A DNA stretch of 64,000 bases, taken from positions 992,001-1,056,000 of the forward strand of contig NZ_FNQB01000003.1 of assembly GCF_900107455.1 (NCBI RefSeq), written 5' to 3'. Position numbers and translations under genes: made by a program. Positions 33,386-41,678 of this stretch are shown here, piece by piece. This DNA is from Asanoa ishikariensis (GTDB lineage: Bacteria > Actinomycetota > Actinomycetes > Mycobacteriales > Micromonosporaceae). The first letter of the stretch is position 1. Each line of letters starts with the position of its first letter. The notes below the pieces were generated by a model. The model saw nothing but the letters and a program-made list of their open reading frames with translations, was not told where the DNA came from and did no database searches.

Positions 33386-34381
33386 ATGGTTTCGGTGGCA
33401 GTGTTCGGCGCGTATGGACACACTGGACGGTTCGTGGTGGCGGAGTTGATGTCGCGCGGGTTCGACCCGCTCCTCCTCGGTCGTGACGCGGCCAGGTTGG
33501 CGGCACCGGGCCTCCCGTGGCGCGTCGCGTCGGCTGACGACCAGGCCTCGCTCGACGCGGCGTTGGCGGGCGCGGTCGCGGTCATCAACTGCGCCGGCCC
33601 CTTCGCCTCGACCGCCGCACCCGTGATCTCGGCGGCGCTTCGTGCCGGGATCCCGTACGTGGACGTAGCGGCCGAGATCGAGGCCAACGTCGACACGTTC
33701 ACGCACTTCGCCGAGAGCGCGGGCGTCGCGGTGGTGCCGGCGATGGCGTTCTTCGGCGGGCTGGGTGATCTGCTGGTCACGACCGCGATGGGCGACTGGA
33801 CTTCGGCTGACTCGGTGGACGTCGCGTACGGGCTGAGCAGTTGGCATCCCACCCCGGGAACGCTCGCCTCCGGGACCGTCTCGCGGGATCGACGCGCCGG
33901 CCAGCGGGTCCGCTTCACCGGGGGCAAGCTGGAGTACTACGTCTCCTCGGCAGAGTTGCCCAGGCAGGAGTGGGACTTTCCGGCGCCGCTGGGGCGCCGC
34001 ACTGTGCTCGGCGACTTCACGATGGCCGATGTCGTCACCGTGCCCAGCCATCTGCGTATCCCCGAGGTGCGCACGTACATGACCGCCGGTGCGGCCGCGG
34101 ACCTGGCTGCCCCTGACGCGGCCGGGCCAGCCGCGGTCGACGACTCTGGACAGTCGGCGCAGACCTTCACGGTCGACGTCGTCGTGCGCCGCGGCGACGA
34201 TTCGCGGCGCATCGTCGCCAGCGGCCGGGACATCTACGCGTTCAGCGCACCGCTGGCGGTCGAGGCGGTCGTTAGGATCCTCGACGGTCGGACACGGACG
34301 ACCGGCGTCGCCTCGGCCGGTGCGATGTTCGACGCTCCTGACTTCCTTCGATCGTTGTCCGCGCACCTGCGGATCTCGTGA
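33386..34381 (+). CDS. Saccharopine-dehydrogenase-like NAD(P)-binding protein
   Basis: 331 residues from ATG 33386 with GGAGGGG nearby. The nucleotide-binding turn is VFGAYGHTGRFVVAEL, followed by AGAVAVINCAGPFASTAAPV, which matches the saccharopine-dehydrogenase/enoyl-reductase superfamily. The C-terminal half lacks motifs I can name. The substrate is unknown; a redox partner in lipid or amino-acid metabolism is possible. It is divergent from the GlxA-type regulator and ends before a perfect palindromic terminator. Confidence 0.78.
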   Translation: MVSVAVFGAYGHTGRFVVAELMSRGFDPLLLGRDAARLAAPGLPWRVASADDQASLDAALAGAVAVINCAGPFASTAAPVISAALRAGIPYVDVAAEIEANVDTFTHFAESAGVAVVPAMAFFGGLGDLLVTTAMGDWTSADSVDVAYGLSSWHPTPGTLASGTVSRDRRAGQRVRFTGGKLEYYVSSAELPRQEWDFPAPLGRRTVLGDFTMADVVTVPSHLRIPEVRTYMTAGAAADLAAPDAAGPAAVDDSGQSAQTFTVDVVVRRGDDSRRIVASGRDIYAFSAPLAVEAVVRILDGRTRTTGVASAGAMFDAPDFLRSLSAHLRIS

Positions 34382-34390
34382 CGCGCGCGC

Positions 34391-34416
34391 CGGCAGGCTG
34401 GGCGCCCAGCCTGCCG
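34391..34416. terminator. Perfect 13-bp palindromic terminator
   Basis: CGGCAGGCTGGGC and its exact reverse complement GCCCAGCCTGCCG are directly joined, 9 bases after the saccharopine-like gene and 7 bases before the end of the isochorismatase-like gene. It serves both convergent genes. The centre GGCGCC would form the loop. Confidence 0.8.
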
Positions 34417-34423
34417 ATCGCTC

Positions 34424-35029
34424 CTACTTGGACAGTCCGAACCCACCGATCGCCGCTGTGAGGTTCTCGGCCAGCAGCTTGCGGATCTCGGCTCCCTGCG
34501 GCGTGGCCCAGTCCTTGGCGAGCTCACCGAGGATCGCGGCCGTCGTCGTCAGCTTGACGCCGGCCTGCGCCATCCGCAGGTTCGCCGCGTTGTCCGAGAT
34601 CTCGAACACCGAACCGCCGGCGTCGAGCACCGCGTACACGTCGTACCCGGCCTCCTTGGCGCTGATGGCGGTGTAGATCAGGCAGCCGTCGTTGGTCGTG
34701 CCGGCCATGATCAAGGTCCGGCGCCCGGTCGCCTCGACGGCGCGACGGAACTCAGGGTCGTCCCACGAGTCGATGATGCCGGTCCGCTTGACCCGCTTCG
34801 CGTGCGCTGCGGGGTGCAGGTCGGCCAGCTCCGGGATCCACCAGTCCTTGTTGTCGTCCTCGGTGCTGCTGGTCCAGACGTTGGGGAGGCCGAGGACCTG
34901 CGACGCCTTGACCAGCGTGACGCTGTTCAGCTTGGCCGTCTCGGGCTCCTGTGTCTTGATGAACCCCATCGAGATGACCTGGTGGTCGATCAGGATCAGG
35001 GCGCTGTCCTGCGCCTTCAGGTTGGTCAT
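34424..35029 (-). CDS. Isochorismatase-family hydrolase
   Basis: 201 residues with the strong site AAGGAG before its ATG. The catalytic triad of cysteine hydrolases is visible: Asp in ALILIDHQ, a Lys in HAKRVKRTGIIDSW, and Cys in TTNDGCLIYTA. The length and the segment AKEAGYDVYAVLDAGG fit the YcaC/nicotinamidase-like branch rather than true isochorismatase. The substrate is probably a small amide or an N-carbamoyl compound. It is co-transcribed with the DsbA-like gene, 18 bases upstream. N-terminal segment and motif order are complete. Confidence 0.85.
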   Translation of the reverse strand: MTNLKAQDSALILIDHQVISMGFIKTQEPETAKLNSVTLVKASQVLGLPNVWTSSTEDDNKDWWIPELADLHPAAHAKRVKRTGIIDSWDDPEFRRAVEATGRRTLIMAGTTNDGCLIYTAISAKEAGYDVYAVLDAGGSVFEISDNAANLRMAQAGVKLTTTAAILGELAKDWATPQGAEIRKLLAENLTAAIGGFGLSK

Positions 35030-35047
35030 AGTTGATTTCTCCTTCTC

Positions 35048-35731
35048 TTAGTCGCACCCGTCCGGGGTGCACACGCCGTCGGCGCCACCGACCACCGGCA
35101 GCGGGTTGCTCTCGTTCCACGCGCGGTCGATGATCGCGCGCAGGTCGCCGGCCCCGATGGCCCCGGGCACGGCGAACCGGCCGTCGAACACCAGGAACGG
35201 CGCGCCGCGGGCGCCGAGCCGCAGTGCCTGGCGCTGGTCGGCGTCGACCCGGCCCCGGTAGCGACGACTGCGCAGGGCTTCGGCAGCGCCCTCCAGACCC
35301 ACGTCTGCGGCGAAATCGAGGACCTCGTCTTCCGTCCACAGCTTGCGGGCCTGCCCGAAGTGCGCCCGGAACATCGCCGTCCAGACCTCGTTGCCGCGGC
35401 CCTGGTCCGTCGCGTACGCGAGCAGTTCGTGCGCCAGATCCGTCGGTCCGAGCGTGCGGTCGACCGCGCGGTAGGGCGTCAGTCCCTCCTCCTTGGCCTG
35501 CCGCTCGATCGGCCGAAGGACCTGGTCCACGGTCGTCGGGGGTGCGCCGGCCATCTTGATCAACTCGCGCTGCGTCACGCCCTCGCGCGGCAGGTCAGGA
35601 TGGAGTTGAAACGACCGGTGGATCACCTGGACCCGATCGCCGTACGGAAGCCGGCCCAGCGCCTGGTGTATCCGGTGGTCCATCAACCCGCAGTACGGGC
35701 AGACGATGTCCGACCAGAATTCGATCTTCAT
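35048..35731 (-). CDS. DsbA-family (FrnE-like) oxidoreductase
   Basis: 227 residues from ATG 35731, where GAGGTGGG precedes it; a much longer frame to 35893 lacks support. No signal peptide is present, so it is cytosolic. The thioredoxin-fold motif IVCPYCGLM has the CxxC pair, and the cis-proline region GARGAPFLVFDGRFAVPGA is typical of FrnE/2-hydroxychromene-2-carboxylate-isomerase-like proteins. The final TPDGCD ends in an extra cysteine. It is translated together with the isochorismatase-like gene. Disulfide exchange or detoxification are the likely roles. Confidence 0.85.
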   Translation of the reverse strand: MKIEFWSDIVCPYCGLMDHRIHQALGRLPYGDRVQVIHRSFQLHPDLPREGVTQRELIKMAGAPPTTVDQVLRPIERQAKEEGLTPYRAVDRTLGPTDLAHELLAYATDQGRGNEVWTAMFRAHFGQARKLWTEDEVLDFAADVGLEGAAEALRSRRYRGRVDADQRQALRLGARGAPFLVFDGRFAVPGAIGAGDLRAIIDRAWNESNPLPVVGGADGVCTPDGCD

Positions 35732-35949
35732 GGCACCCACCTCAATTCTCACTTTCCGTTCGTAGCCCCATGATGCAGAAGAATCGTGGAGCCACAAAAG
35801 GCACATGAATGTGCCTAAACAGCGGGGTGGGTTAGATGTGCCGGCGGTCACTCGGATCGGAGGACGGCCGTCGGTCCAATAGGGACGTTGCACTTCGGTC
35901 CGGAGACCGTACGATCGGCGCAGCCTCGCCCTCGTATAGGAGTTTGTGC
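35732..35949. other. Divergent intergenic region, DsbA-like gene and DUF574 gene
   Basis: 218 bases, unusually rich in A and T near 35790-35820 (AATCGTGGAGCCACAAAAGGCACATG). AGGAG at 35938-35942 is the ribosome binding site of the methyltransferase gene. No clear operator or -10/-35 pair was found. Confidence 0.4.
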
Positions 35950-36747
35950 ATGACGATCTCGGATGCCGACCTCACGGCACAGCTGCAGCCCGACATCCCG
36001 CACGCGGCCCGCATGTGGAACTACTGGATGGGCGGGACCGACAACTACCCCGCCGACCGTGCGGCCGGGGACGCCGTCGCCGGGGTCTATCCGGAGATTC
36101 GACTGATGGCCGGCCAGTCGCGCCAGTTCCTGACCCGTGCGGTGCGCTTCCTCGCCGCCGAGCAGGGCATCCGGCAGTTCCTCGACATCGGCACCGGCCT
36201 GCCGGTCATGCAGAACACCCACGAGATCGCGCAGGACATCGCGCCCGAGAGCCGCATCGTGTACGTCGACAAGGATCCGCTCGTGCTCGTGCACGCCCGG
36301 GCCCTGCTCGGCGAGGCCGGCTCGAACGACCAGGTCACCTACCTGCAGGCCGACTACTACGAGCCCGAGAAGATCCTCGCCGAGGCCGCGAACACGCTCG
36401 ACTTCACCCAACCGATCGCGGTGATGTTCATGGGCGTGATGGGCTACGAGCCCGACCTCGCGGTGGTCCGGTCCATCATCGACCGTGTGGTGGCGGCGAC
36501 GGTCTCGGGCAGCTACCTGGTCTTCTGGGACAGCACCGACACGACACCGTCGGTCGTGGAGGGCGCGAAGAAGCTCGTCGAGAGCGGCGGCGACGAGTAC
36601 CACCTGCGCAGCCTCGCCGACCTCGGCGCCGTCTTCACCGGCCTCGACCTGGTCGAGCCCGGTCTGGCGCAGATCACCGCCTGGCACGCCGACGACGAGG
36701 ACCCGGTGCGGACCGACGCGTTCGGTGGGGTGGCCCGCAAGCCCTGA
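35950..36747 (+). CDS. DUF574-family SAM-dependent methyltransferase
   Basis: 265 residues from ATG 35950, with AGGAG eight bases upstream. The N-terminal PHAARMWNYWMGGTDNYPADR is the family's mark, near-constant in this actinomycete-specific family, and SAM-binding follows in QFLDIGTGLPVMQN. The remaining Rossmann elements are VYVDKDPLVLVHARALL and AVMFMGVMGY. Many copies occur in Streptomyces and relatives; substrates are mostly unknown. It stands next to a convergent nitroreductase with no space between the stops. Confidence 0.92.
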   Translation: MTISDADLTAQLQPDIPHAARMWNYWMGGTDNYPADRAAGDAVAGVYPEIRLMAGQSRQFLTRAVRFLAAEQGIRQFLDIGTGLPVMQNTHEIAQDIAPESRIVYVDKDPLVLVHARALLGEAGSNDQVTYLQADYYEPEKILAEAANTLDFTQPIAVMFMGVMGYEPDLAVVRSIIDRVVAATVSGSYLVFWDSTDTTPSVVEGAKKLVESGGDEYHLRSLADLGAVFTGLDLVEPGLAQITAWHADDEDPVRTDAFGGVARKP

Positions 36748-37263
36748 TCACCAGTGGCCGCGGTGGACGACCTCGTCGAACGGGCGGCGGTTGGGGCGCT
36801 TGACGGGCCGCAGCGGCCGGTCGGCGGGGTGGCCGACGCCGAGCAGATAGGCCACCTCGTGCGTCTCCGGCACGCCCAGGATCGTGCGGGCCCTGGCCTG
36901 GTCGCCCACCGCGGAATGCCCCGTGCCGATGCCAAGATCCGCTGCGGCGAGCATCATCGCGTACGTGGCCTGCCCCAGGTCGTACTGGTCCAGCAGCCGC
37001 TGGCGCTCGTCGGCCGGCACCGGCAGCACCAACGCGACGGTCGCCGCCGCCCGGGCGATATGGCCCGCCGCGGGCCACACCGTGGCGAGCTCGGCGAGTT
37101 GCTGACGGTCGGTCACGAGGACGAAGTCCCAATGCTGACCGTTGGACGCCGACGGCGCCCGCCACCCGGCCTCGGCGATCTGGGTCAACTGCTCGTCAGA
37201 CACCGGGTCGGAGGTGTAGTCGCGAACATTCCGCCTGGCCCGGATCGCATCCCATGTCTCCAT
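36748..37263 (-). CDS. Nitroreductase-family protein
   Basis: 171 residues from ATG 37263, supported by GGGAG four bases upstream; the longer frame to 37524 is noise. METWDAIRARRNVRDYTSDPV is the FMN-phosphate-binding start, followed by GWRAPSASNGQHWDF (FMN ring), and LGIGTGHSAVGD with GVGHPADRPLRPVKRP closing the active site. The protein is short for the family, as in the small actinomycete branch. It reduces nitro groups, quinones or flavins at NAD(P)H cost. The C-terminal NRRPFDEVVHRGHW motif matches the family's C-terminal extension. Confidence 0.85.
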   Translation of the reverse strand: METWDAIRARRNVRDYTSDPVSDEQLTQIAEAGWRAPSASNGQHWDFVLVTDRQQLAELATVWPAAGHIARAAATVALVLPVPADERQRLLDQYDLGQATYAMMLAAADLGIGTGHSAVGDQARARTILGVPETHEVAYLLGVGHPADRPLRPVKRPNRRPFDEVVHRGHW

Positions 37264-37405
37264 CAGCTCCCATTTTATTTGAATGCCGGCCCGGTAAGGC
37301 GGAATTAGGGTCTGGCGATGGACCAGCCGTGGCAGAGCGGACCCCTCTGAAGGCGGCAAGCTACGCTGTAACTGACCGTGCACTGCAATGACCCGGGAGA
37401 ATTTC

Positions 37406-37621
37406 ATGTCCGACGACGAGAACACCACGCCGGACGAGACGCCGGAGGACGAGGCGGTCGAGGAGACTCCGACCTTCGCCAACCGGGCCGAGCGTCGCGC
37501 CGCCAAGGGCAAGGGCAAGGGCAAGACCGGCCAGGCCCATCAGCACGGCGCGGGTGGTTTCACCGGCAAGGGCGGCACCTTCCAGCCTCCGCGCAACTAC
37601 GGCAGCCGCCGCAGCGGCTGA
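37406..37621 (+). CDS. Small basic hypothetical protein
   Basis: 71 residues from ATG 37406, where GGGAG lies seven bases upstream (an upstream ATG at 37388 has no site). The first 25 residues are acidic (DDENTTPDETPEDEAVEE), then NRAERRAAKGKGKGKTG and a glycine/histidine stretch (HQHGAGGFTGKGG) follow. The NRAERRAAKGK core is known to me from many actinomycete hypothetical proteins. The charge split suggests a nucleic-acid- or ribosome-binding protein, but this is a guess. Confidence 0.6.
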   Translation: MSDDENTTPDETPEDEAVEETPTFANRAERRAAKGKGKGKTGQAHQHGAGGFTGKGGTFQPPRNYGSRRSG

Positions 37622-37622
37622 G

Positions 37623-38804
37623 TCACATGAAGTTGCGGGTGTGCAGCGCTGACAGTTCCGCAGCTTCGTCGGGTGGGAAACCGAGCCGTTCCAGGCGTTG
37701 CCGGCGGCCGTCGTCCATGGCCGCCTGGAGTCGCTGGACTGCCGCGTAGCCCCGGGCTATCGCCGCCGGCGTCCATTCCCCGGCGGCGAGCACGACGAGC
37801 GCGTCGTAGACGTCCGCGTTGAGGCCCGCGGTGTCGACCAGGGCGTCATGGCGTCGTTCGACCGCGGCCCGCAGCCGCCCGCGCAGCGTCGGGTCCAGCG
37901 CCGCCTGGTGTTCGAGGTGGGCCACCCCGAACGCCACGTGCCGGGCCTCGTCGACCCGAGCCAGCCGGGTGACCTGGCGGGTGACCGGGTCCGGTGCGTG
38001 TTCGTCCAGGAAGGCGAGCAACGCCAGGAAAGCGCCCTCGCCCAGGACCGACAGCAGGAACGACGCCAGCGAGAAGTCCGCCTCGAACAGCAGGCTCGTC
38101 AGCGAAGCACGACCACCCGCCGACGAGGTGCCCAGCTCGCTGCCCGTCAGCAACGCCCGCCGACTGAAGACCTCGATATGCCGGGCCTCGTCGGCGGCCT
38201 GGACGGCGAGGAGCTGCTGGACCTCCCGGAAGTGTGGGTGGATCCGGGCCAGCAGCCGGGCCGGGATCACCAGGGCCGCCTGTTCGTTCTCGACGAGGTA
38301 CGTCATCACCTGGACGACCGCGGCCTCGATGTCCTCCGGAAGCTCAGTCGCGGCCGACCAGTCGACCGCGACCGCCGGGTCCCACTGGGCCGCCGCGGCG
38401 TGCGCGTACAGCCGGGGCGCGAGGTCGGCCCAGACCACGTCACGGTCGGCGATGTCGAACCCGACCGGGGTCGGACCGCCGGCCTCCACCAGCGCGCCAC
38501 GGGCGGCGAGGCCCCAGTGCGGTGGCGGTCGGCGAACGATGCCGTCCGGGCGGGGTCCACCGGCCCGTTCGGCGCCGGCCCACCGCTGGCGCTCCGCGGG
38601 TCCCGGCGAGACCAGGCTGCCGTGCTGGTCGGCCGAAAAGACGTGTCCGCGGCTCCGGCACCACCCGCGCAGGTGCACGGCGAGCGCCGGATCGTGCCCG
38701 ACGACGTGCAGCCGGTCCCCGGGCGGGAGGCCGCGCAGGGCGCGTTCCACGAGGATGTGGGCGCCCTGCGCGAAACCGAGCCCTTCGAGGTCGAGCCGCG
38801 TCAT
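37623..38804 (-). CDS. Degenerate TusA domain fused to ferritin-like diiron protein
   Basis: 393 residues. Residues 1-60 resemble the TusA sulfur-carrier fold (LDLEGLGF..., LPPGDRLHVVGHDPALAVHL, GWC), but the catalytic CPxP is replaced by FAQG, so the persulfide cysteine is missing. Residues about 160-330 are a ferritin-like four-helix bundle: EN(E)Q at 172-174, DEARH (Glu206, His209), GEG (Glu256) and a second DEARH (Glu286, His289) give a complete diiron ligand set. The domain may oxidise a sulfur or nitrogen substrate. The ATG overlaps the upstream PhnD-like stop by 4 bases; the gene is the last of a three-gene operon. Confidence 0.72.
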   Translation of the reverse strand: MTRLDLEGLGFAQGAHILVERALRGLPPGDRLHVVGHDPALAVHLRGWCRSRGHVFSADQHGSLVSPGPAERQRWAGAERAGGPRPDGIVRRPPPHWGLAARGALVEAGGPTPVGFDIADRDVVWADLAPRLYAHAAAAQWDPAVAVDWSAATELPEDIEAAVVQVMTYLVENEQAALVIPARLLARIHPHFREVQQLLAVQAADEARHIEVFSRRALLTGSELGTSSAGGRASLTSLLFEADFSLASFLLSVLGEGAFLALLAFLDEHAPDPVTRQVTRLARVDEARHVAFGVAHLEHQAALDPTLRGRLRAAVERRHDALVDTAGLNADVYDALVVLAAGEWTPAAIARGYAAVQRLQAAMDDGRRQRLERLGFPPDEAAELSALHTRNFM

Positions 38805-39634
38805 GGTGCGTAGTCGGCCGCCGTGACCTGGCCCTTGGCGTCGTAGAAGCCCGACTGGTCGACCGCCGCCGCCAACTGGGCGTACCCGCTGGTCCGGCCC
38901 TCCTGCCAGACCTTCAGCCCTTCGAGGTCGAGCAACGGACGGACCTCGGCGTCCGCGTACGACATCGACAGCAGCAGTCCGACGAACCGGTCGGCCAGAT
39001 CGGCCGGCGCGGTGTCGACGAGCGTCATGTTGCAGTGGTCGTACGGGGCCGTCTGGGCGATGATCCGCGTACCCGGCGGCAGGGTGCCCTCCTGGGTGAA
39101 CGCGAGGTGGTTGGCGTCGATCATGCACGCCGCGTCGACCTCGCCGGCCGCCAGCGCACGGGCCGCGTCCCGCTCGCCGCCGACATGGTCTCCGTGCAGC
39201 CCGACGCCCACGTCGAACCGGCGGACGGTCAGGTCGGCCGCACCCGCCGCCCGCAGGTGGGCCAACGGGATCAACGTGGCCTGTGGTGAGTCGATCGCAC
39301 CCACGGCGACGGTACGAATATCGGCCAGCTTCACGTCCGGGCCGGAGCGGACGACGACCACCGACGTCAGGTCGCGGTCGGTGTCGCGCATGGCGGCGGC
39401 GCGCACCGTGTGGCCCTCGGCGGCGGCCAGTCGCTCGGCGCGCACCCAGGCCAGGGGCGAGTTCCACGCGGCGTGGATCCGTCCGGCGACCAGGTCCTCG
39501 ACCTGCCGCTCGTAGTTGGAGTAGAGCACGAAGTCGAACGGCAGCCCGCTGTCACGCAGCCACCGCCGGAAGCCCTCCCAGATGGTGACGACCTTCGGGT
39601 CGTACGCCACCGCGCCCATCACGAGGTCCGTCAC
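38801..39634 (-). CDS. PhnD/SsuA-like substrate-binding protein without signal peptide
   Basis: 277 residues from ATG 39634. The fold matches PhnD-type solute-binding proteins: YDPKVVTIWEGFRRWL, VLYSNYERQVEDLVAGRIHAAW, and a later GEVDAACMIDANHLAF, with the second-half segments in the usual order. Such proteins normally sit outside the membrane and feed an ABC importer. Here the sequence starts directly with the mature fold (MTDLVMGAVAYDPK), no signal peptide or lipobox is seen, and no permease or ATPase gene follows. It may bind a substrate inside the cell for the flanking flavoprotein and diiron protein. It overlaps both by 4 bases. Confidence 0.75.
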   Translation of the reverse strand: MTDLVMGAVAYDPKVVTIWEGFRRWLRDSGLPFDFVLYSNYERQVEDLVAGRIHAAWNSPLAWVRAERLAAAEGHTVRAAAMRDTDRDLTSVVVVRSGPDVKLADIRTVAVGAIDSPQATLIPLAHLRAAGAADLTVRRFDVGVGLHGDHVGGERDAARALAAGEVDAACMIDANHLAFTQEGTLPPGTRIIAQTAPYDHCNMTLVDTAPADLADRFVGLLLSMSYADAEVRPLLDLEGLKVWQEGRTSGYAQLAAAVDQSGFYDAKGQVTAADYAP

Positions 39635-40776
39635 GGCGCCTCGTCGAAGAGCGGCAGGCCCAGCGTCGCGCGGCCGACGAAGTCACGCAGCGCCGGCGTG
39701 GTCGGCGCCATCACCCGAGCGGCCAAGGTGTCCCGGAACCGGCGTTCGACACCGAGCTCCTTGCGGAACGCGGCGCCGCCGCACAGCCGCATCACTCCGT
39801 CGGCAACCTCGGAGCTGACCTCCGACGCGACCGCTTTGACCTGGAGCACGCGCAGGGTCGCATCGGGCCGTCCGGTGGCGACCGCGACCAGGGTGTCGGC
39901 GAGGAAGGCACGGGCCTCGTCGCCCCGGGTACGCAGTCGGGCGTACTCGGCCCGCGCTACCGGCTGCTCCGCGAGGGTCTGGTCGAGGTGCTCCAGGCGG
40001 GTGTTCGTCAGGTGCGTCGCGGCCTCGTCGAGCAGCGCGGTGGTCAGGCCGACGGAGAACGCGGCGTTGCCGGTCAGGAACACCGGCAGCACCGTGCCGA
40101 GCGCGATGTCGAGGCCGGCGCCGTCGTCGCCGAGCATGGCTTCGCGCGGCACTTCGACGCCCTCGGCCACGATCGGCCTGGACGCGTTGCCGCGCAGGCC
40201 GACGCCGTCGAACTGCCCGGCGACCCGCAGGCCGGCCGTTTCCGAAGGGACGAGCCACAGCGTCATCGGTCCGTCCGCGGCCAGCGGTGTGCTCGACCAC
40301 ACGTAGCTGTCGGCTTCACCGGCCGAGGTGACCCAGCTCTTGCGGGCGTCGAGGCGCACGGTCGTACCGTCGCCTCGTGCCGTGCTCATCGGCGCCCAGA
40401 AGTGGCTGCGCGAGCCGGCCTCGGAGAACGCCAGGGTGCTGACGTGCTCGCCACGGGCGATGGCGGCGCGGACCTCGCGGGGGCCGTGTGCCTCCAGCGC
40501 GCTGGTCGCGGCGTAGTGCATCAGCACCACCATCGCGGTGGAGCCGCAGGCGGAGGCGAGCTGTTCCACGACGTCGGCCGCGTCGAGGAGGGTGCCTCCC
40601 CGGCCGCCGACCTCGGTCGCCGACAGCAGGCCGAGGATGCCCGCCTCGCCGAGCGCGTCGAGGGCGGCGCGGGGGTAGGCGCCGGTGCGGTCCACCTCGG
40701 CGGCCGCGGGCGCGATGGTGGTCGCGATGACCGCTTCGAGGGTGGCGCGGTAGTCGGTGCTGGTCGCGGTGCTCAA
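39631..40776 (-). CDS. Acyl-CoA-dehydrogenase-like flavoprotein
   Basis: 381 residues from TTG 40776, the best start because TAGGAGG stands seven bases upstream. The fold shows the N-terminal helical part (RAALDALGEAGILGLLSATEVGGRGG), the central beta part (LAFSEAGSRSHFWAPMS, with FAD contacts) and the C-terminal helices (GGAAFRKELGVERRFRD). Similar proteins include SfnB/DszC/monooxygenase types that use reduced flavin to oxidise sulfur or nitrogen compounds; a normal acyl-CoA dehydrogenase is less likely given the partners. The gene starts the three-gene operon and overlaps the PhnD-like gene by 4 bases. Confidence 0.82.
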   Translation of the reverse strand: MSTATSTDYRATLEAVIATTIAPAAAEVDRTGAYPRAALDALGEAGILGLLSATEVGGRGGTLLDAADVVEQLASACGSTAMVVLMHYAATSALEAHGPREVRAAIARGEHVSTLAFSEAGSRSHFWAPMSTARGDGTTVRLDARKSWVTSAGEADSYVWSSTPLAADGPMTLWLVPSETAGLRVAGQFDGVGLRGNASRPIVAEGVEVPREAMLGDDGAGLDIALGTVLPVFLTGNAAFSVGLTTALLDEAATHLTNTRLEHLDQTLAEQPVARAEYARLRTRGDEARAFLADTLVAVATGRPDATLRVLQVKAVASEVSSEVADGVMRLCGGAAFRKELGVERRFRDTLAARVMAPTTPALRDFVGRATLGLPLFDEAP

Positions 40777-40832
40777 GCGGGACCTCCTACAGATCGGCGT
40801 TTGCCAGCCTAAAGGCCCGTTTGGGGACGTCG

Positions 40833-41630
40833 CTACACGAAACGCCCGCGTCGGGCCAGCCACACCGTCCGGGTGGTGCGCACGCTGAGGTCGTCTCGGC
40901 CGGCCAGTCCCGCGACGGCCTTGTCCAACGCGGTCAGGTCCGATGTGGACAGGCGCCCCTCCAGCCGTTCGCGCATGCGGTGCAGGGTGACCTCGGCGTA
41001 GCGTGCGGCGGCGGCCGGCAGCGGTGGCCGCAGGTCGATGTCGAAGTGCCGTCGCGTCACCGCTTCGAAGCCGGCGTGGGTGGCCCGGTCGCCCCAGTTC
41101 TCGTGCATGTGCATGCCGGCCTCGTGGCGCAGGTGGGCCACAGCCTCGTGGCCGCGTCGCTCGACCTCCTCGTCGGCGGTGCCGGTCAGGAACAGCGGGA
41201 ACGAGTCGAGCTCGGCGATCACCAGCAGGCCGCCTTCCCGGAGGGCCGCGTACGCCGAGGCCAGCGCCTGCTTGGGGTCGGCCATGTGGTGCATCGATGA
41301 GGCGGCCCAGACCACGTCGGCGGGCCCGAGGTCGGGCCAGGGCTGGTCGAGGTCGGCCTCGACGGTGCGGATCCGATCGCCGAGGCCTGTCTTCGCCGCC
41401 TGGTCGCGCAGGTGGGCCAGCATCTCCGGGTCCACGTCGACGGCGGTGATCTCCGATCCGGGCAGTTCCCGGGCGAGGGCGAGCGAGCCGGTGCCGCTGC
41501 CGGCGCCGATGTCGACGACGCGGGGGTGGTCGGCGGCCTCGCGACCGACCCAGCCGATCAGCTCGCGGTGGTAGTCGGCCAGGACCTCGGCGTCCAGGTC
41601 CAGCATTTCGATCATGTGGTCGTGTTCCAT
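40833..41630 (-). CDS. Class I SAM-dependent methyltransferase
   Basis: 265 residues from ATG 41630. SAM-binding motif I is VVDIGAGSGTGSLALA near residue 41, with motif II-like ITAVDVDPEML and the post-motif WAASSMHHMADPKQALASAY. It ends before the start of the three-gene operon on the same strand, with a gap of 56 bases. It is divergent from the XRE-cupin gene across 48 bases, so that regulator probably controls it. No substrate is apparent. Confidence 0.85.
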   Translation of the reverse strand: MEHDHMIEMLDLDAEVLADYHRELIGWVGREAADHPRVVDIGAGSGTGSLALARELPGSEITAVDVDPEMLAHLRDQAAKTGLGDRIRTVEADLDQPWPDLGPADVVWAASSMHHMADPKQALASAYAALREGGLLVIAELDSFPLFLTGTADEEVERRGHEAVAHLRHEAGMHMHENWGDRATHAGFEAVTRRHFDIDLRPPLPAAAARYAEVTLHRMRERLEGRLSTSDLTALDKAVAGLAGRDDLSVRTTRTVWLARRGRFV

Positions 41631-41678
41631 GCGTACGACGGTAGCCGCGCCTTGCTGGTTTGGCATAGGCTCTTGCGT

